A DNA stretch of 5,224 nucleotides from Fimbriimonadaceae bacterium (GTDB taxonomy: Bacteria > Armatimonadota > Fimbriimonadia > Fimbriimonadales > Fimbriimonadaceae): assembly GCA_022842565.1 (NCBI GenBank), contig JALHPH010000147.1, positions 1-5,224 on the forward strand, written 5' to 3'. The notes under the pieces are model-generated. The model saw nothing but the letters and a program-made list of their open reading frames with translations. It ran no database searches and had not been told where the DNA came from. Below are positions 4,693-5,224 of the stretch, piece by piece (the first letter of the stretch is position 1; every line of letters begins with the position of its first letter). The translations under genes were made by a program, and so were the position numbers.

Positions 4693-5224
4693 ATGTTAAG
4701 AAGTAGCTTCGTCTCTCTCGTGTTGGTCGCGGTTGGGCTGCTGGTCGGTACTTCGGCGCCCGCCATTACGATTCATCCCGAAGTGGAGCCGAATAATTCC
4801 TATGCGAATGCACAGTTCGTCCCCAATTATGTGAACGGCGACGCGATTTCGGGGAACCTTTTCGATGTGGAAACCGATATCGATTGGTTTCGCGTTGCGA
4901 TCCCGCAACGTGAATTTGGTATTTATCGCCATCGGATCAGTGGCATCGATGTTGATCGCGGCCAGGCAAATGACCTTTACAGTGCTGGCCTCGCAATGTT
5001 TCGAAACAATGGCCCTGTCGGGTTTTATGATCGATTGCCTAGCAGTGGCTTTGGGGCGCGTACGACGTTTTACAACTTCGGTGGGCCGCTTTCTCTGACG
5101 ATGGGTATTTCGGCGATCCCGAACGGCCAGATTTGGAACCGGCGCTATCTCATGGCGGCTGCCTATGAAGAAATCACGCCGACGGATTTGGGGCAGTTTC
5201 AGGCTGGGGAATTCCGCTTCCGGG
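4693..5224 (+). CDS. Secreted protein with N-terminal PPC-like domain, 3'-truncated by the window
   Basis: An uninterrupted frame of 177 codons runs from ATG at 4693 to the window edge. It opens with a good signal peptide: MLRSS, a hydrophobic core (FVSLVLVAVGLLVG, 6-19), then TSAPA with likely cleavage after Ala24. Residues 29-70 read PEVEPNNSYANAQFVPNYV, then NGDAISGNLFD, then DIDWFRVAI. This EPNNS...G.I.G.L...D.DWF pattern is typical of bacterial pre-peptidase C-terminal (PPC)-like beta-sandwich domains. The rest (71-177) shows no motif I can name. The frame is open upstream to an ATG at 4639, which would add 18 residues including four Arg (MVSVRVPRVGVRARVAGF). Neither start has a clear Shine-Dalgarno, and 4693 gives the more ordinary signal peptide. 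Weak promoter-like boxes TTGGGG (4611-4616) and TGATAT (4635-4640), 18 bp apart, would favour 4693. The C-terminus, which might carry a PEP-CTERM tail, is not seen. Confidence 0.82.
   Translation, partial: MLRSSFVSLVLVAVGLLVGTSAPAITIHPEVEPNNSYANAQFVPNYVNGDAISGNLFDVETDIDWFRVAIPQREFGIYRHRISGIDVDRGQANDLYSAGLAMFRNNGPVGFYDRLPSSGFGARTTFYNFGGPLSLTMGISAIPNGQIWNRRYLMAAAYEEITPTDLGQFQAGEFRFR

Noticed and set aside
4539..4932. Minus-strand frames (75 and 78 codons) around the start of the PPC-like gene
   Set aside because: They overlap the glycosylase C-terminus or the PPC-like domain, both well supported on the plus strand, and show no domain features.
4865..5098. A 77-codon plus-strand frame within the PPC-like gene
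   Set aside because: It is out of frame with the continuous signal-peptide-bearing frame from 4693 and has no ribosome site or motif.

Overview
The window reads as a stretch of a bacterial chromosome from a lineage that exports many proteins carrying C-terminal sorting or docking modules. It has a PEP-CTERM protein (APEP, a short hydrophobic segment, then an Arg/Lys tail), a secreted protein ending in a dockerin-like pair of Ca-binding loops, and a secreted protein with a PPC-like N-terminal domain. This mix, and the wording of the dockerin-like tail (GDVSGNNEVGPEDFS), resemble what I recall of Armatimonadota, class Fimbriimonadia. Planctomycetes-like bacteria are the main alternative. The assignment is inference, because no rRNA or other phylogenetic marker is present apart from a fragment of ppdK.

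Layout. Positions 1-266 (minus) hold the N-terminus of pyruvate, phosphate dikinase. A 231-bp divergent intergenic region (267-497) holds an AT-rich bidirectional promoter candidate, an 8-bp hairpin and two tiny overlapping minus-strand ORFs ahead of ppdK. Positions 498-1475 (+) encode a PEP-CTERM protein, followed by a perfect 14-bp stem-loop. Positions 1602-2228 (+) encode an ArsR-like winged-helix regulator. Its stop codon lies inside the -35 box of a strong sigma-70-type promoter for the next gene. Positions 2289-3464 (+) encode a secreted protein with two OB-fold-like domains and a dockerin-like tail, closed by a textbook intrinsic terminator (3481-3521). Positions 3609-3971 (+) encode a small NTF2/SnoaL-like protein whose stop overlaps the GTG start of an AlkA/HhH-GPD DNA glycosylase (3968-4585). 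From 4693 (or 4639) to the window end lies the N-terminal part of a further secreted protein with a PPC-like domain.

How the genes fit together. Only two groupings have support from the sequence. One is the regulator plus the dockerin-tailed gene, where an imperfect palindrome flanks the -10 box of the downstream promoter. The other is the NTF2-like/glycosylase pair, joined by a 4-bp GTGA overlap. The rest look like independent transcription units. I see no CRISPR array, insertion sequence, tRNA, rRNA, phage gene or recognisable defence system. The most intriguing points are the ppdK leader ORFs, the palindrome-flanked promoter, and the coupling of a small NTF2-like protein to a DNA glycosylase.
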